Shown: positions 17,579-26,942 of the stretch, piece after piece | Numbering within the stretch: the stretch's first letter is position 1 | Layout: each line of letters starts with the position of its first letter | Virus record (IMG/VR): IMGVR_UViG_3300032431_000008 | Location: 1 to 64,000 of that record | Length of the DNA stretch: 64,000 bases | DNA from: a virus | Reading direction: 5' to 3' (one strand) | Translations under genes and position numbers: made by a program | Notes under the pieces: model-generated | Told to the model about the DNA's origin: nothing | Seen by the model: only the letters and a program-made list of their open reading frames with translations | Databases searched by the model: none

Positions 17579-18019
17579 ATGGCCAACCTATCACTTTTAC
17601 AGACGGTCCCGAGTTCTTGGCCGGTTAGAGTTAATGCCTTGGCCATTGGGGCGACGACCACGGGCGGGGTAAGCGTGGTGAATGAAGTTTCACTTGAGAG
17701 GCAAGTAAGCCTTCGCATGGACGTGGTTACGGTGGTGCCCTTAACTGCTGGGACAACGGTAATGGCCGACACGGACTTTAACCAACTGCGGAATATGGCG
17801 GCGGCGGGAACGATAGCTACGCATACGGTTACTTTGCCGACCGATGCGAATAGCCGACTCGGGCAGGAGGTAGTTATTTCTACGCTGTTTGAGGTGACGG
17901 CGCTTACGATTAATGGGGCAACCACGATTCGTGGGTATTCCGCGCCGTTCCTGTTGGGGGCGGGGCTTAGCCGCCGATTAGTCAAGATCGCGGCGAACAC
18001 CTGGGCAATCATCGGTTAA
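17579..18019 (+). CDS. putative tail/fibre-tip beta protein
   Basis: 146 residues, rich in Val/Thr with alternating strand pattern and no charged clusters, ending SRRLVKIAANTWAIIG, a typical end of a phage fibre-tip or decoration domain. It sits in the fibre cluster. No enzyme motif. Confidence 0.65.
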   Translation: MANLSLLQTVPSSWPVRVNALAIGATTTGGVSVVNEVSLERQVSLRMDVVTVVPLTAGTTVMADTDFNQLRNMAAAGTIATHTVTLPTDANSRLGQEVVISTLFEVTALTINGATTIRGYSAPFLLGAGLSRRLVKIAANTWAIIG

Positions 18020-18031
18020 ACGATTACTCCC

Positions 18032-18787
18032 ATGAAAAACAATAAAGGTGAGATAACGCTGGCGACATTGGGGCTTATCGTGCTAGGCACGGTGGTCATT
18101 GGGTTTTTCCTGCCAAAGCCAAAGTTCTTGGACTCGCGCTCGCGTGAAGCTGACAAGTCGAGTGAGGTATCAGCCGAGGTAGAGGAGGCGGTGAGGAAGG
18201 CCAAGAAGGCGGATAACGATAAGGGGGAGGTGGTGGCTGCTAGTTTGGTGCAAATTGGGGTGGCTGCTGGGCAGTTGCCGGAATCGCCGCAAGCTACGTT
18301 TATTGGGCGTGAGGCTGCGTTCATGTCGCCATTGCTACCTGCGCCTTCACCTACTGCCCTATTGGCCGCAGAACGGCGTAGAGTGGCATTGCTTGAGGGT
18401 AAGCTGGAGCTTGCGGACAAGCTTTACTTGCAAGGGACAAAAGAGAACGGGAAGTTACTGGAACGTGCGGTGAAAGCGGAGGTCAAACTAGATGCGGCCC
18501 AAGTGGAGAGAAGGGGCGTGGATAGTCAGTTACAGGAGTCTGCGGCTTATGCCCGTGGGAAGGACGCTATTATCGGGGTGCTGGCTGGTATTGTAGTGCT
18601 GGTCGTGGTCCTGTGGTTGTTCGCCAAACTGAATGGTTTTGGCCCAAAAACAATGGGAAATATGCTTGCCGATTTACGTAGTGGCGACTCTCTTGAGACA
18701 GTCTTTGACCGCTACGTTCCAGTGCGCCTTCATAAAGCTGTCAGGCATGCTGCAAGCGACGCATCAATTAACACCAAAACACCATGA
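18032..18787 (+). CDS. membrane protein with coiled-coil, possible spanin-like or tail protein
   Basis: 251 residues. An N-terminal hydrophobic helix (about 9-26) is followed by an acidic/Lys helical region, a long amphipathic coiled coil (about 110-170) and a second strong hydrophobic helix (about 178-200), then a basic tail. The next gene is also a small membrane protein and overlaps by ATGA, so the pair may be the lysis/envelope module. I recognise no family. Confidence 0.6.
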   Translation: MKNNKGEITLATLGLIVLGTVVIGFFLPKPKFLDSRSREADKSSEVSAEVEEAVRKAKKADNDKGEVVAASLVQIGVAAGQLPESPQATFIGREAAFMSPLLPAPSPTALLAAERRRVALLEGKLELADKLYLQGTKENGKLLERAVKAEVKLDAAQVERRGVDSQLQESAAYARGKDAIIGVLAGIVVLVVVLWLFAKLNGFGPKTMGNMLADLRSGDSLETVFDRYVPVRLHKAVRHAASDASINTKTP

Positions 18788-19050
18788 GCCTTGACCAAAT
18801 CCGCAAAATAGAAATCGCCCTTTCGCGTATCCTTTTGGCCCTAGAAGGCGATGACGGGATGGGTCAAGTGGGGGTGGTGGATAGGGTAAAGAGCGTGGAA
18901 GTTATCGTGAATGAGATACAGCAGGAACGGCGCGATGAGGCGAATAAACGGCAAGGAGCAAAGTGGGTGATGGGGGTAATTGCTACGGTCGGTGGAGCAG
19001 TTGGCGGGGTTTTGACTTGGCTTAGCGGCATTTTTAATCATAACGCTTAA
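18784..19050 (+). CDS. holin-like / haemolysin XhlA-like membrane protein
   Basis: 88 residues. The N-terminal 55 residues are amphipathic helix with heptads (RKIEIALSRILLALEG), followed by one transmembrane helix (about 60-82, VMGVIATVGGAVGGVLTWL) and a short polar end. The arrangement resembles XhlA-type proteins and some phage holins. Coupled to the upstream gene by ATGA. If lysis genes exist in this genome, this pair is the best candidate. Confidence 0.55.
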   Translation: MSLDQIRKIEIALSRILLALEGDDGMGQVGVVDRVKSVEVIVNEIQQERRDEANKRQGAKWVMGVIATVGGAVGGVLTWLSGIFNHNA

Positions 19051-19055
19051 CGATT

Positions 19056-19325
19056 ATGGGATGCCCTTTTCGTAGCTTAGTGCCAATCACGCCAAGGGTG
19101 GCGGACCTGAGTTACGCATCTACGCTGAATGATGACAGCGTGGTGAGGTATGAAAACACGGTGCAGTCATACACGGCTTCGTGTGTGCCCCCGCTGACTG
19201 GAACGCCGGTTACAGTGACGATACCTGCGGGAACTTATGCGTCCTACCAGAGTCAGGCAATAGCCAATGGGCAGGCTTTGGCAGTGGCGACGCAGCAGGC
19301 GGAGGCGGCGTTGGAATGCGTGTAA
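19056..19325 (+). CDS. DUF5977-like single-repeat protein
   Basis: 89 residues. One copy of a module beginning ENTVQSYTASC, then GTPVTVTIPAGTY, SYQSQAIANGQALA and AALEC, as in DUF5977 repeats of Bacteroidota surface and phage proteins. It is a near duplicate of the first 95 residues of the next gene. Likely a virion or fibre component. Confidence 0.7.
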   Translation: MGCPFRSLVPITPRVADLSYASTLNDDSVVRYENTVQSYTASCVPPLTGTPVTVTIPAGTYASYQSQAIANGQALAVATQQAEAALECV

Positions 19326-19331
19326 AACAAA

Positions 19332-20357
19332 ATGAGCTGTCCATTTAGAAGCGAAGTTCCGGTTACGCCAAGGATTGCGCGCCTTGGGTATGCGGCCATG
19401 CTTAATCTGGATGCGTCAATGGCGGTAAGGTATGAGAATGCGGTCCAGTCATACACGGCAACATGCGTGGTGCCGTTTACGGGAACGCCGGTTACAGTGA
19501 CAATACCTGCCGGAACTTACGTGTCCTACCAGAGTCAGGAGATTGCAGACGCACGGGCCTTGGCGGTGGCGAGGGAGCAGGCGGAAGCGGCGTTGGTGTG
19601 TGTGTTTACGTATTTTAACACTGTTCAGCAATATACGGCAAACTGTTCACCCCCTCTTGTTGGCACGCCAGTTACCGTGATAATTGCGGCAGGAACCTAT
19701 ACGTCATTTACGAGTCAGGCGATTGCGAATGCACTGGCTTTGGCCGCTGCGACGAGTCAGGCGGAAGCGGATTTGGTTTGTGCCTTTGGCAACACCGTTC
19801 AGCAATATACGGCTAGTTGCTCTTTCCCTCTTGTTGGTGCGCAAGTTACGACAGTAGTCCCGGCAGGAACCTACACCTCATTTATAAGTCAGGCCATTGC
19901 CAACGCGGCGGCATTGGCGGCTGCGACGAGTCAGGCGGAGTCAGAGCTACTTTGTGGCCCTCCGTTTTTCCGTGATATACCTACGTTGACCGTGGCTTTG
20001 ACAAGTGGCAGCTATAATGAGACAGTGGTGGATGGCGGCGCGTTTGGCCCTGACAGCGGCTCATTGACCGTGGCTTTGACAAGTGGGAGCTATGCTGAAG
20101 TGGTGGTGAATGGCGGTCAGGTCGGCCCTGACAACGGTTCGTTGACCGTGGCGTTGACCAATGGAAGTTATAACTTGGTCGTAGTAGATGGCGGTCAGTT
20201 CGGCCCCGGTGGCGCGTTTGGCCCTGACAGCGGCTCGCTGACGGTGGCATTGACTGGTGGAAGCTACAATTTCGTCTTGGTGGATGGCGGCTCGTTTAAC
20301 CTTGACTCCACTACGTTGTCCGTGTCTCTCACATCTGGCTCTTATGTCCTCGCTTAA
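19332..20357 (+). CDS. DUF5977-like multi-repeat tail protein
   Basis: 341 residues. Three DUF5977-like modules (about 35-95, 98-150, 153-205), each with a Cys near the start and AGTYxSxxSQ. Then come five beta-rich repeats of about 24 residues around SLTVALTSGSYN and VVDGG. The N-terminus duplicates the upstream 89-residue gene. The modular repeats suggest an adhesive fibre. Its 3' end overlaps the next gene by 14 bp. Confidence 0.7.
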   Translation: MSCPFRSEVPVTPRIARLGYAAMLNLDASMAVRYENAVQSYTATCVVPFTGTPVTVTIPAGTYVSYQSQEIADARALAVAREQAEAALVCVFTYFNTVQQYTANCSPPLVGTPVTVIIAAGTYTSFTSQAIANALALAAATSQAEADLVCAFGNTVQQYTASCSFPLVGAQVTTVVPAGTYTSFISQAIANAAALAAATSQAESELLCGPPFFRDIPTLTVALTSGSYNETVVDGGAFGPDSGSLTVALTSGSYAEVVVNGGQVGPDNGSLTVALTNGSYNLVVVDGGQFGPGGAFGPDSGSLTVALTGGSYNFVLVDGGSFNLDSTTLSVSLTSGSYVLA

Positions 20358-21528
20358 TTCAACTATCTCACAGTCTGCTTGCGTAAACTACACTGTATCA
20401 GTTATTGACTCTGTAACTGGCGAGGAAGTGAAGCGATACCCACGGAAGAGAAACTTGATCCTAGACCAAGGGTTAAACCAGATTGCAGTAAACTCTTGGG
20501 TCCAGTGTTTTGCCGTAGCAGCTTTAGGCACGGGAACGACGCCCACAAATCGCAGGAACGCTTCAATAACCTTTACCCGTTCGGGCACTACGGTAACGGC
20601 ATCTGCTGCATTTTTCGTCAACTCGGATGTTGGAACTTTGCTTAAGTTCGACACTGGCGCAGAGATGTATATTACGGCGTTCACCTCGGATACCGTTGTC
20701 ACGGTTGGCGTATCGGGAGCCTTGTCAGCATCACAAGGGACTGTCTGGTTCGTAAATCAGACAGCTCTAATTACCGAGACTAAACGTAGCCAAACTTACA
20801 GCAATAACGGTGGGGCAAATGGTTCGACTTATGTAGGTGGCATCTACACCCACAAGAGAACATTTGTTTTCTCGGCGGAGTCCGGCAATATCACGTATAG
20901 GGAAATTGGCTGGTCATGGACGGCCACGGTGGGCGCAAACTTATTTGGGCGCGATCTATTTCCGGGTGCTGGGATAAGCCTAACCGCTTCGCAGCAACTC
21001 CAAGTTATTGTAGAGTTGGCCGTAACCTATTCACCTGTCACCCCTATCTCCTACACAAATGTCATAACAGGTGGATTTGGGGGTAATGGGAATCAGTGTT
21101 TGGAATGGATTATAACGACATCTGTAAATACCAACGGAACAACTGGTAATGATAGTGTAAATAGCGCCAGAATGGACCCATACGCCAACAGGCAAACATG
21201 CCTATCTACGACTGCTAGTGCTCTGAGAAATGGGTCTCTTGCGAGTAACGATATAGGCAGTCAGACTCAATCAACTGACGTAAGTTTAGCAAAAGCTTCT
21301 TATACTGCCGGTTCTTTTAGATTCGTAGAAACCGGCGTCCTGGGGATTGCCAATGGAAACAGAAGCGATTGGCGGTCTATAATTATAGGGAACGTAAACG
21401 TAAACAATGGAAATTTAGTAAGCACTTACTTCAGAATCCTGCTAGATGCCTCCGCCACCAAGCTCTCAACCCATACGCTTTCACTTACATTCACTATGAA
21501 TTGGGGAAGGGTGCTGGTTAATGTTTGA
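20344..21528 (+). CDS. putative tail fibre / receptor-binding protein
   Basis: 394 residues from ATG 20344. The open frame extends upstream to 20257, but the ATG at 20344 fits the 14-bp overlap and an N-terminal MSSLNSTISQS. Thr/Ser/Asn/Gly-rich beta protein with a few aromatic residues, as in phage fibres. The first 60 residues (SVIDSVTGEEVKRYPRKRN) resemble the start of many phage tail proteins. Codon use is more A/T-rich than flanking genes, which suggests recent exchange. Confidence 0.65.
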   Translation: MSSLNSTISQSACVNYTVSVIDSVTGEEVKRYPRKRNLILDQGLNQIAVNSWVQCFAVAALGTGTTPTNRRNASITFTRSGTTVTASAAFFVNSDVGTLLKFDTGAEMYITAFTSDTVVTVGVSGALSASQGTVWFVNQTALITETKRSQTYSNNGGANGSTYVGGIYTHKRTFVFSAESGNITYREIGWSWTATVGANLFGRDLFPGAGISLTASQQLQVIVELAVTYSPVTPISYTNVITGGFGGNGNQCLEWIITTSVNTNGTTGNDSVNSARMDPYANRQTCLSTTASALRNGSLASNDIGSQTQSTDVSLAKASYTAGSFRFVETGVLGIANGNRSDWRSIIIGNVNVNNGNLVSTYFRILLDASATKLSTHTLSLTFTMNWGRVLVNV

Positions 21529-21842
21529 TGAAAAACAGAATCTACAATCCATTGACCCGGCGAATGGAAGTCGAGGGGTCGGAGCACCACAAGCCTAGCT
21601 TCATCGCCATGGCTAGCAGCTTGCTCGATGCTGCCGTAAACACGGTTAAACGTGTGGCGGACGGGGAAAAGGTTCTGGCTACGGATGAGGTGCTGGCGGA
21701 GCGCAAAGCTACGTGCCTGGAGTGCCCCCAATGGAACCCCCGTGGGTGGGGTGGGCTGGGCAAGTGCGAGGCGTGTGGGTGCAGCGGGCTAAAGCTTACG
21801 CTGGCGGCAAGTCAGTGTCCCCTTGGCAAGTGGGAAAGGTAA
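21528..21842 (+). CDS. small zinc-ribbon-like protein
   Basis: 104 residues from ATG 21528, overlapping the previous stop by one base. The C-terminal half has C-x2-C (CLEC), then CEACGC and a further Cys (QCPLGKW), a spacing suited to a zinc ribbon. Similar small Cys proteins occur in phage structural blocks, but I cannot name the family. Confidence 0.65.
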   Translation: MKNRIYNPLTRRMEVEGSEHHKPSFIAMASSLLDAAVNTVKRVADGEKVLATDEVLAERKATCLECPQWNPRGWGGLGKCEACGCSGLKLTLAASQCPLGKWER

Positions 21843-21882
21843 GCCTTGACGTTTAGCTGGGGTTACGGTTTTAACCTTACCA

Positions 21883-22227
21883 ATGAAAATGCACGATGTT
21901 TCGTATGAGTATGAGTCGCCTAGCTGCCAGATGGCTTCTGATTCCAAGGAAGGCAAGAAGCGCAAAGAGTATCCATGCCTTTACATTCGAGGGAAAGCTA
22001 TCCCCAAGCTAGAAGTGGGCGAGGACGGTATGGGGATTGCCACGATCAAGTTTCGCATCCTTGGCTATCGTGAGCCAACGGACGGCGAGAAGACGCTTGA
22101 ACTTGAAGTTTACGAAATTGGCGGCGAAGGTGCGACCATGGAAGAGACCGACACTGGCGATGATGAGGCGGATGGGCTGGACGAAGCCTTCGACAAGGTT
22201 GCCAAGGAGTATGACTATAAGGAATAA
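21883..22227 (+). CDS. hypothetical acidic protein
   Basis: 114 residues. The first 80 form a beta-rich domain (YEYESPSCQM, KEYPCLYIRGKAIPKL, GMGIATIKFRILG). The last 30 are highly acidic. It precedes the adaptor gene by 6 bp. A capsid decoration or assembly role is possible; no family recognised. Confidence 0.6.
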   Translation: MKMHDVSYEYESPSCQMASDSKEGKKRKEYPCLYIRGKAIPKLEVGEDGMGIATIKFRILGYREPTDGEKTLELEVYEIGGEGATMEETDTGDDEADGLDEAFDKVAKEYDYKE

Positions 22228-22233
22228 CAAGTT

Positions 22234-23199
22234 ATGCGCGTATCTCAAATCTATGTGGATGCAATAGAGGCGCTGGGTAAGTGCGACGAGGCTACGGTAT
22301 TCCGTCGCTTGTCGGACGCTGTGCGCCTGCTTTCCAACAAGGGGGTGTTTGACCCGACCGTTGCGTTCATGGACATATCCATGGGGGTTGACGGGATTCT
22401 GACCCTGCCATTTGAGGTAGGGACGGTGCTGGCGGTAAATGCCGGGTGCAGACCGACGCTACTGCGGGACCAATGGTTTCAATATCATTTGAATGGGGTG
22501 GGGACTGAGATGCACACGGACTGTGGCTACTCGGATGTTCTCGCGCAGAATGTGCCTGTTATCCGGGAGCTTGAAGCCCCGGTTAAACTGGTGGCTAAGC
22601 CTGAGCGCGTCTCGGACAATAACAAGGTGGTGCGGGTGTTTGGCTGGGACAGTAACGGTGCGCGGATATACTCTGTCGAAGCGGGCGTTACGGTTGACGG
22701 GTTCCTTGTGCCGTTGGTGTTTGGGTTTCCTGCGGTCAACGTGAATGCCCCTGCCATTGGCAAGATTGACCGCGTGCAGAAGGACAAGACCAATGGCTAC
22801 GTGGAGTTGGTTGGCGTCAACCCCTTGGTGCCCACCACGGAGCTGTATCGTTTAGGCTACTATCAGCCAGTGGAGACAGACCCCTCGTATCGCCGTTTGC
22901 GTGTGTCTGCCCCGAATGGGACTAGGAATGTCCGCATTGCCTACAAGAAGAACGACACCGAGATTCGCAGCCAAGACGACTGGATTCCTTTGGATAACCG
23001 CGAGGCTATCCTACTGGCGATTAAAGCGGTGAAGTTTCGTAATGCCAATAATTTCGAGTTGGCGCTGGCAGCGGAAACTGAGGCGCAGCGGCTCTTAAAT
23101 GAAGAGGCTGCATCGCGTAAGCCCGCCACCTCACTTTCTGCGCCACAAGTTATCCGCACGGATGAATGGGATTCTGGTGCGGAAGGGATGTTTTACTAA
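22234..23199 (+). CDS. head-tail adaptor / tail tubular protein A-like
   Basis: 321 residues. The helical N-terminus (MRVSQIYVDAIEALGKC) and the following beta domain match the shape of T7 gp11-like adaptor proteins that dock on the portal. The gene is followed 11 bp later by a nozzle-like protein, as in gp11-gp12 order. The C-terminal helix includes ILLAIKAVKFRNANNFELA. Assignment is by resemblance and synteny. Confidence 0.65.
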   Translation: MRVSQIYVDAIEALGKCDEATVFRRLSDAVRLLSNKGVFDPTVAFMDISMGVDGILTLPFEVGTVLAVNAGCRPTLLRDQWFQYHLNGVGTEMHTDCGYSDVLAQNVPVIRELEAPVKLVAKPERVSDNNKVVRVFGWDSNGARIYSVEAGVTVDGFLVPLVFGFPAVNVNAPAIGKIDRVQKDKTNGYVELVGVNPLVPTTELYRLGYYQPVETDPSYRRLRVSAPNGTRNVRIAYKKNDTEIRSQDDWIPLDNREAILLAIKAVKFRNANNFELALAAETEAQRLLNEEAASRKPATSLSAPQVIRTDEWDSGAEGMFY

Positions 23200-23210
23200 G
23201 CTCAATTACT

Positions 23211-25157
23211 ATGCCCGACTCCGGCCAACTAACAGATGGGTCTTCTTCGTTTGTGACGGGGATGGACAGTTACTCTCAGCCATTGCAGCTAGAGCCCACG
23301 GCCTATGTGGCGGGGCAGAACATCACCTGCCGGGGCGGTATCGCCAAGACTCGTCCAGGCTCTAAGTCATTGCTGCGTTTACCCGATGGCAATTTGCAGG
23401 GGATGGAGCTGTTCAAGCCCACCACGGGCTATGCCTCGATAGTGGCGGTGGTGGATGGGCTGGTCTATGTTTCGCCGTCACCGTTTATCACTTACACGCA
23501 GTTGGATGGGATACAGTTTAGTCCGGTAAGCCGCTTTGTTACTTTCACAAACTGCCTGCAATCAACGTCCTATAATAGCCAAGGCGAGATTGTGTTTCTG
23601 GATAACCCAAAGGCGATCCTGATAATGCAGGACGGTTTAACCAGAGCGGCGATGTGGGATGGGTCGGTCTCGCGCCATTTGGACCCTGAGCAATCAGGGG
23701 AGGAGATTACGCCGGACGGTAAGGACGAGACGCCCATCGGTCTTTGGTGTGTGTGGAGTAACAATCGCCTATGGGTGAGCAGGGATAATCAAGTGCTGGC
23801 TTCGGACATTGGCAACCCGCTCAAGTTTACCGAGACCCAATATATCAATGAGGCGCGGGCGTTCTATCTGCCGTCTAGTTGCACGGGTATTGTCGAGACA
23901 GTGGACCAAGACGGCATTATCGTGTTCACGCAGAACGAGGGGATTTTCATTCGTAGCTCCATCCAGAATAGGTTCCAGTGGTTATCTACGCCGGAGTTCC
24001 AAAAGACCGTGCTGCCAAATGTGGGGTGTGTGGCTCCCCGGTCTATCGTTATTCAGTATGGGCTAATCTGGTGGTTTAGTGCCAAAGGTTTAATGTCGTT
24101 GAACTCGGCGATTCGTGCCAATGTTTCCTCCAAGCTTTCCATTCAAGATAACGAGATGATGGCGAGCAAGTTTGCGGTGGGGTCGGACCTGAGCCGGATA
24201 TGTGGCATAAGCCACGAGAACTACCTGTTGATGAGCGTGCCCTACGGGGACAGCTTCAACACCCATACTTGGGCATTGGATCAGAACCCATTTACGCAGG
24301 AGGGGGGAGACGCCAACTCTTGGGCGTCTTACTGGACTGGCTGGCGTCCCGTAGATTGGGCGAGCGGACAGGTGTTTTCCGAGGAACGCACCTTCTTTGT
24401 GTCCAAGGACTATGATGGGAAGAACCGGGTATGGGAGGCTTTTCTTCAAGAGCCTAGCGACAACGGGACGCCCATTGAGTGCTACCTTCAGACCAAGGAA
24501 TACTCGTTTGGCAATGGGGACCGCAAGCGATTCCAGTATGCTGAAATCTTCGCGTGTGAAATCTATGGGCCGGTGGAGTTTGGCGTGTTTGTGGCGGCAC
24601 AGAAGGGTGGGTTCCAGAAGATCATGGAGAAGCGTATCGTGGCGAGTGCCGGGCAGGTCAACTACGGGGTGAGCTATGGCGGTAATCCCGGCCAGCTTAA
24701 GTTTGCGGGTAATAGGCCGCAGTTCCGCACGCTTAAGACGGGTGAGTTGGGTGGTCCCAATGACTGCAACGGGTGCGGGGTGGAGTCGGACATACCCACG
24801 AATATTGACAGGGCGTTTTCGCTTTTGATTGTCTGGCACGGGGCATTGGGGGTAAATGGGATTCGCTTGTTTGCTTTGCCGGATGCCGAGAATTACGGCG
24901 GGGCTTGTGAGGATGACGAGGAAGGGCCGCGCACGCTGTCATTCGACGGGTGCGGATCAAGTGAGTCACTGTTCGTCCAGACGGGGCCATTTACCGTGGC
25001 TAGCTCTACGCAGGCGCGGTGTGTGATACCGGAGGATAGCGTGGTCTCGATATGTGCGGAAGCTACGGTGACGACGATTCTAAGCCAGGCTGCTGCGGAC
25101 AGACTGGCAGGTATAGCCGCGACGCAAAAAGCATCGTGGCTGGTGGAGAACACTTGA
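23211..25157 (+). CDS. tail nozzle / tail tubular protein B-like
   Basis: 648 residues from ATG 23211 (the open frame extends to 23166). Early strands (GGIAKTRPGSKSLLRLPDGNLQG) and repeated beta elements with Trp/Asp (AAMWDGS, LWCVWSNNRLWV) fit the beta-propeller-like nozzle proteins of short-tailed phages. It would form the distal tail channel. The C-terminal 110 residues with a GCGVE Cys pair look like a separate small domain. Confidence 0.7.
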   Translation: MPDSGQLTDGSSSFVTGMDSYSQPLQLEPTAYVAGQNITCRGGIAKTRPGSKSLLRLPDGNLQGMELFKPTTGYASIVAVVDGLVYVSPSPFITYTQLDGIQFSPVSRFVTFTNCLQSTSYNSQGEIVFLDNPKAILIMQDGLTRAAMWDGSVSRHLDPEQSGEEITPDGKDETPIGLWCVWSNNRLWVSRDNQVLASDIGNPLKFTETQYINEARAFYLPSSCTGIVETVDQDGIIVFTQNEGIFIRSSIQNRFQWLSTPEFQKTVLPNVGCVAPRSIVIQYGLIWWFSAKGLMSLNSAIRANVSSKLSIQDNEMMASKFAVGSDLSRICGISHENYLLMSVPYGDSFNTHTWALDQNPFTQEGGDANSWASYWTGWRPVDWASGQVFSEERTFFVSKDYDGKNRVWEAFLQEPSDNGTPIECYLQTKEYSFGNGDRKRFQYAEIFACEIYGPVEFGVFVAAQKGGFQKIMEKRIVASAGQVNYGVSYGGNPGQLKFAGNRPQFRTLKTGELGGPNDCNGCGVESDIPTNIDRAFSLLIVWHGALGVNGIRLFALPDAENYGGACEDDEEGPRTLSFDGCGSSESLFVQTGPFTVASSTQARCVIPEDSVVSICAEATVTTILSQAAADRLAGIAATQKASWLVENT

Positions 25158-25190
25158 AATAACCTAGTTTAGCGTTAATAACCAATTTAC

Positions 25191-26096
25191 ATGAGCAACG
25201 TCCTTCCACTTACAATTCGCACAGGTGCACTCCCGCCCAATGCTACATATACTCCGCAGCAGTTCTTGGACGTGCTGGCGACGGCCTTGCAAATCGAGAG
25301 TCAGACACAGTTTGCTTTGTTCGTGTCGGGGGCGGTGGAGCCTGTCTTTAACGCGGGGCCATTCCTGCGTGACGGGATTACTTGGCGGGTGTGGAAGGAT
25401 TCGCTGGGGGCTTATGGCCCGCTGGTGCTGGAGCAGGAGTCGCTACGGTATGCGGTAAGCTTTACCGCACCTGACGAGACCAAGTATGACTTCTGGATTA
25501 AGTTGGATGGAGCGGGTAAAGGGCAAGGTGTGTTCAAGTATTTTGGTGCGGCGTGGGTGGATGTTTACTCGGATATATTCTACTCTAAGGCGCAGATTGA
25601 CACGGCGATTGCCGGGGCTTTGCCGGTGGGAATGATGTTTCCTTTTGCCGGTGCGGCTGCGCCTACGGGTTATTTGTTGTGTAATGGCGCTCCGGTAAGT
25701 CGGGTAACTTTCGTGCAATTGTTCAATGTGACGGGCACTACCTATGGAGCCGGTGATTTGCTGACTACTTTTAACGTGCCTGACTTGCGCGGGCGCACGC
25801 TTGTTGGAGCTGGCGTAGGGGATGCTGTTGACGCTACTACGTGGAATCGCGGGCAGAAATACGGTGCGGAAACGGTAGCTCTGACGACGGCGCAAATACC
25901 CGCTCATTCCCACGGGGTTAATCAATATGGTGCTAATAGCACGTCTAGCGGCGGTTTCAATAACACGCCTCCGCAGAACTCAAATAATCAGGTAACAACG
26001 CTTTACACTGGTTTCCAGACTACTGAAACTGGCGGCGGTCTAAGCCACGCAAACATACAGCCTTCATTGGGAATCAACTACATCATCAAGACCTAA
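25191..26096 (+). CDS. tail collar fibre protein
   Basis: 301 residues. Residues about 145-210 match the phage Tail Collar domain: PVGMMFPFAG, PTGYLLCNGAPVSR, LFNVTGTTYGAGD, FNVPDLRGR. The C-terminus has IPAHSHGVN and a final NIQPSLGINYIIK, also typical. The N-terminal 140 residues are a globular attachment domain (WRVWKDSLGAYGPLVLEQE). It ends TAATG, overlapping the next gene by one base. Confidence 0.88.
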   Translation: MSNVLPLTIRTGALPPNATYTPQQFLDVLATALQIESQTQFALFVSGAVEPVFNAGPFLRDGITWRVWKDSLGAYGPLVLEQESLRYAVSFTAPDETKYDFWIKLDGAGKGQGVFKYFGAAWVDVYSDIFYSKAQIDTAIAGALPVGMMFPFAGAAAPTGYLLCNGAPVSRVTFVQLFNVTGTTYGAGDLLTTFNVPDLRGRTLVGAGVGDAVDATTWNRGQKYGAETVALTTAQIPAHSHGVNQYGANSTSSGGFNNTPPQNSNNQVTTLYTGFQTTETGGGLSHANIQPSLGINYIIKT

Positions 26097-26941
26097 TGGA
26101 GCTGGCTGAAATAACATCCGGCTTAGGGGTAGTGACGGCTAAGCGGGTGGAAGAGGCCATTGATAAGCTCCTATTACTGCCGCAAGCCAAGTGCGAGGTG
26201 TTGCACCATTTCCCTGAGCCGGGGGTGTATCTGCGCGAGGCGAGGTTTCCGGCTGGTGCGATGGTGATTGGTCATCATCAGAACTTTGCGCAGACGAATA
26301 TCTTTGCGAAGGGGAGGGTGACAATGCTTTTGGACGACGGGACTACCTTGGAGTTAAAGGCACCGATGAGTTACCACGGGAAGCCTGGGCGGAAGATTGG
26401 GTATATCCATGAGGACGTTGTGTGGTATAACGTCTATCAGACCGATGAGCAGGACATTGAGAAGCTTGAGGCTTACTACCTGACCAAGCCCGAATCGTTT
26501 AACCGGCGTCCTGCGGATGAGCGTAAGTTATTGGCCGCGATCCATGCACAAGGTGATTACCGGGGGATGATAATGGACAAGGGGATGGAGCAGGAGGCGA
26601 TTGACTTGGTGGTGAAGGATGAGAGCGACATGGTGGACATGCCCCACGGGAGCTACAAGTGGCAGCTAGGCTCGTCGTTAATCCACGGTAAGGGGATAAT
26701 GGCGACGGCGGACATTGCGGTGGATGAGGAGATAGGGGCGGCAAGGCTGGGTGGTGGCAGGACGCAGCTAGGAAGGTTCACCAACCACAGTTCTAGGCCC
26801 AATGCGAGGTTTCGCTACTTGGACAATGGGGATATTCACCTTTACGCGATAAGCCCCATAGAAGGGCAGCGGGGGGGTGTTGTCGGGGACGAGATTTTGA
26901 TTGATTATCGGGAGCCTTTAGCTCAAATCCATAACATATAA
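26096..26941 (+). CDS. cupin-SET domain protein
   Basis: 281 residues. Residues about 43-125 read as a cupin barrel (GVYLREARFPAGAMVIGHHQ with HH at 60-61, then GRVTMLLDDGT and H106). Residues about 192-274 form a SET-type core: HGKGIMA (197-203), NHSSRPNA (230-237, the signature NHSxxPNA) and GDEILIDY (264-271). SET proteins use S-adenosylmethionine to methylate protein lysines, but the usual GE-x-I turn here reads DEEIG and the pre/post-SET cysteines are absent. It lies inside the virion operon with a one-base overlap, which implies a structural substrate or virion incorporation. Activity not certain. Confidence 0.8.
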   Translation: MELAEITSGLGVVTAKRVEEAIDKLLLLPQAKCEVLHHFPEPGVYLREARFPAGAMVIGHHQNFAQTNIFAKGRVTMLLDDGTTLELKAPMSYHGKPGRKIGYIHEDVVWYNVYQTDEQDIEKLEAYYLTKPESFNRRPADERKLLAAIHAQGDYRGMIMDKGMEQEAIDLVVKDESDMVDMPHGSYKWQLGSSLIHGKGIMATADIAVDEEIGAARLGGGRTQLGRFTNHSSRPNARFRYLDNGDIHLYAISPIEGQRGGVVGDEILIDYREPLAQIHNI

Positions 26942-26942
26942 T

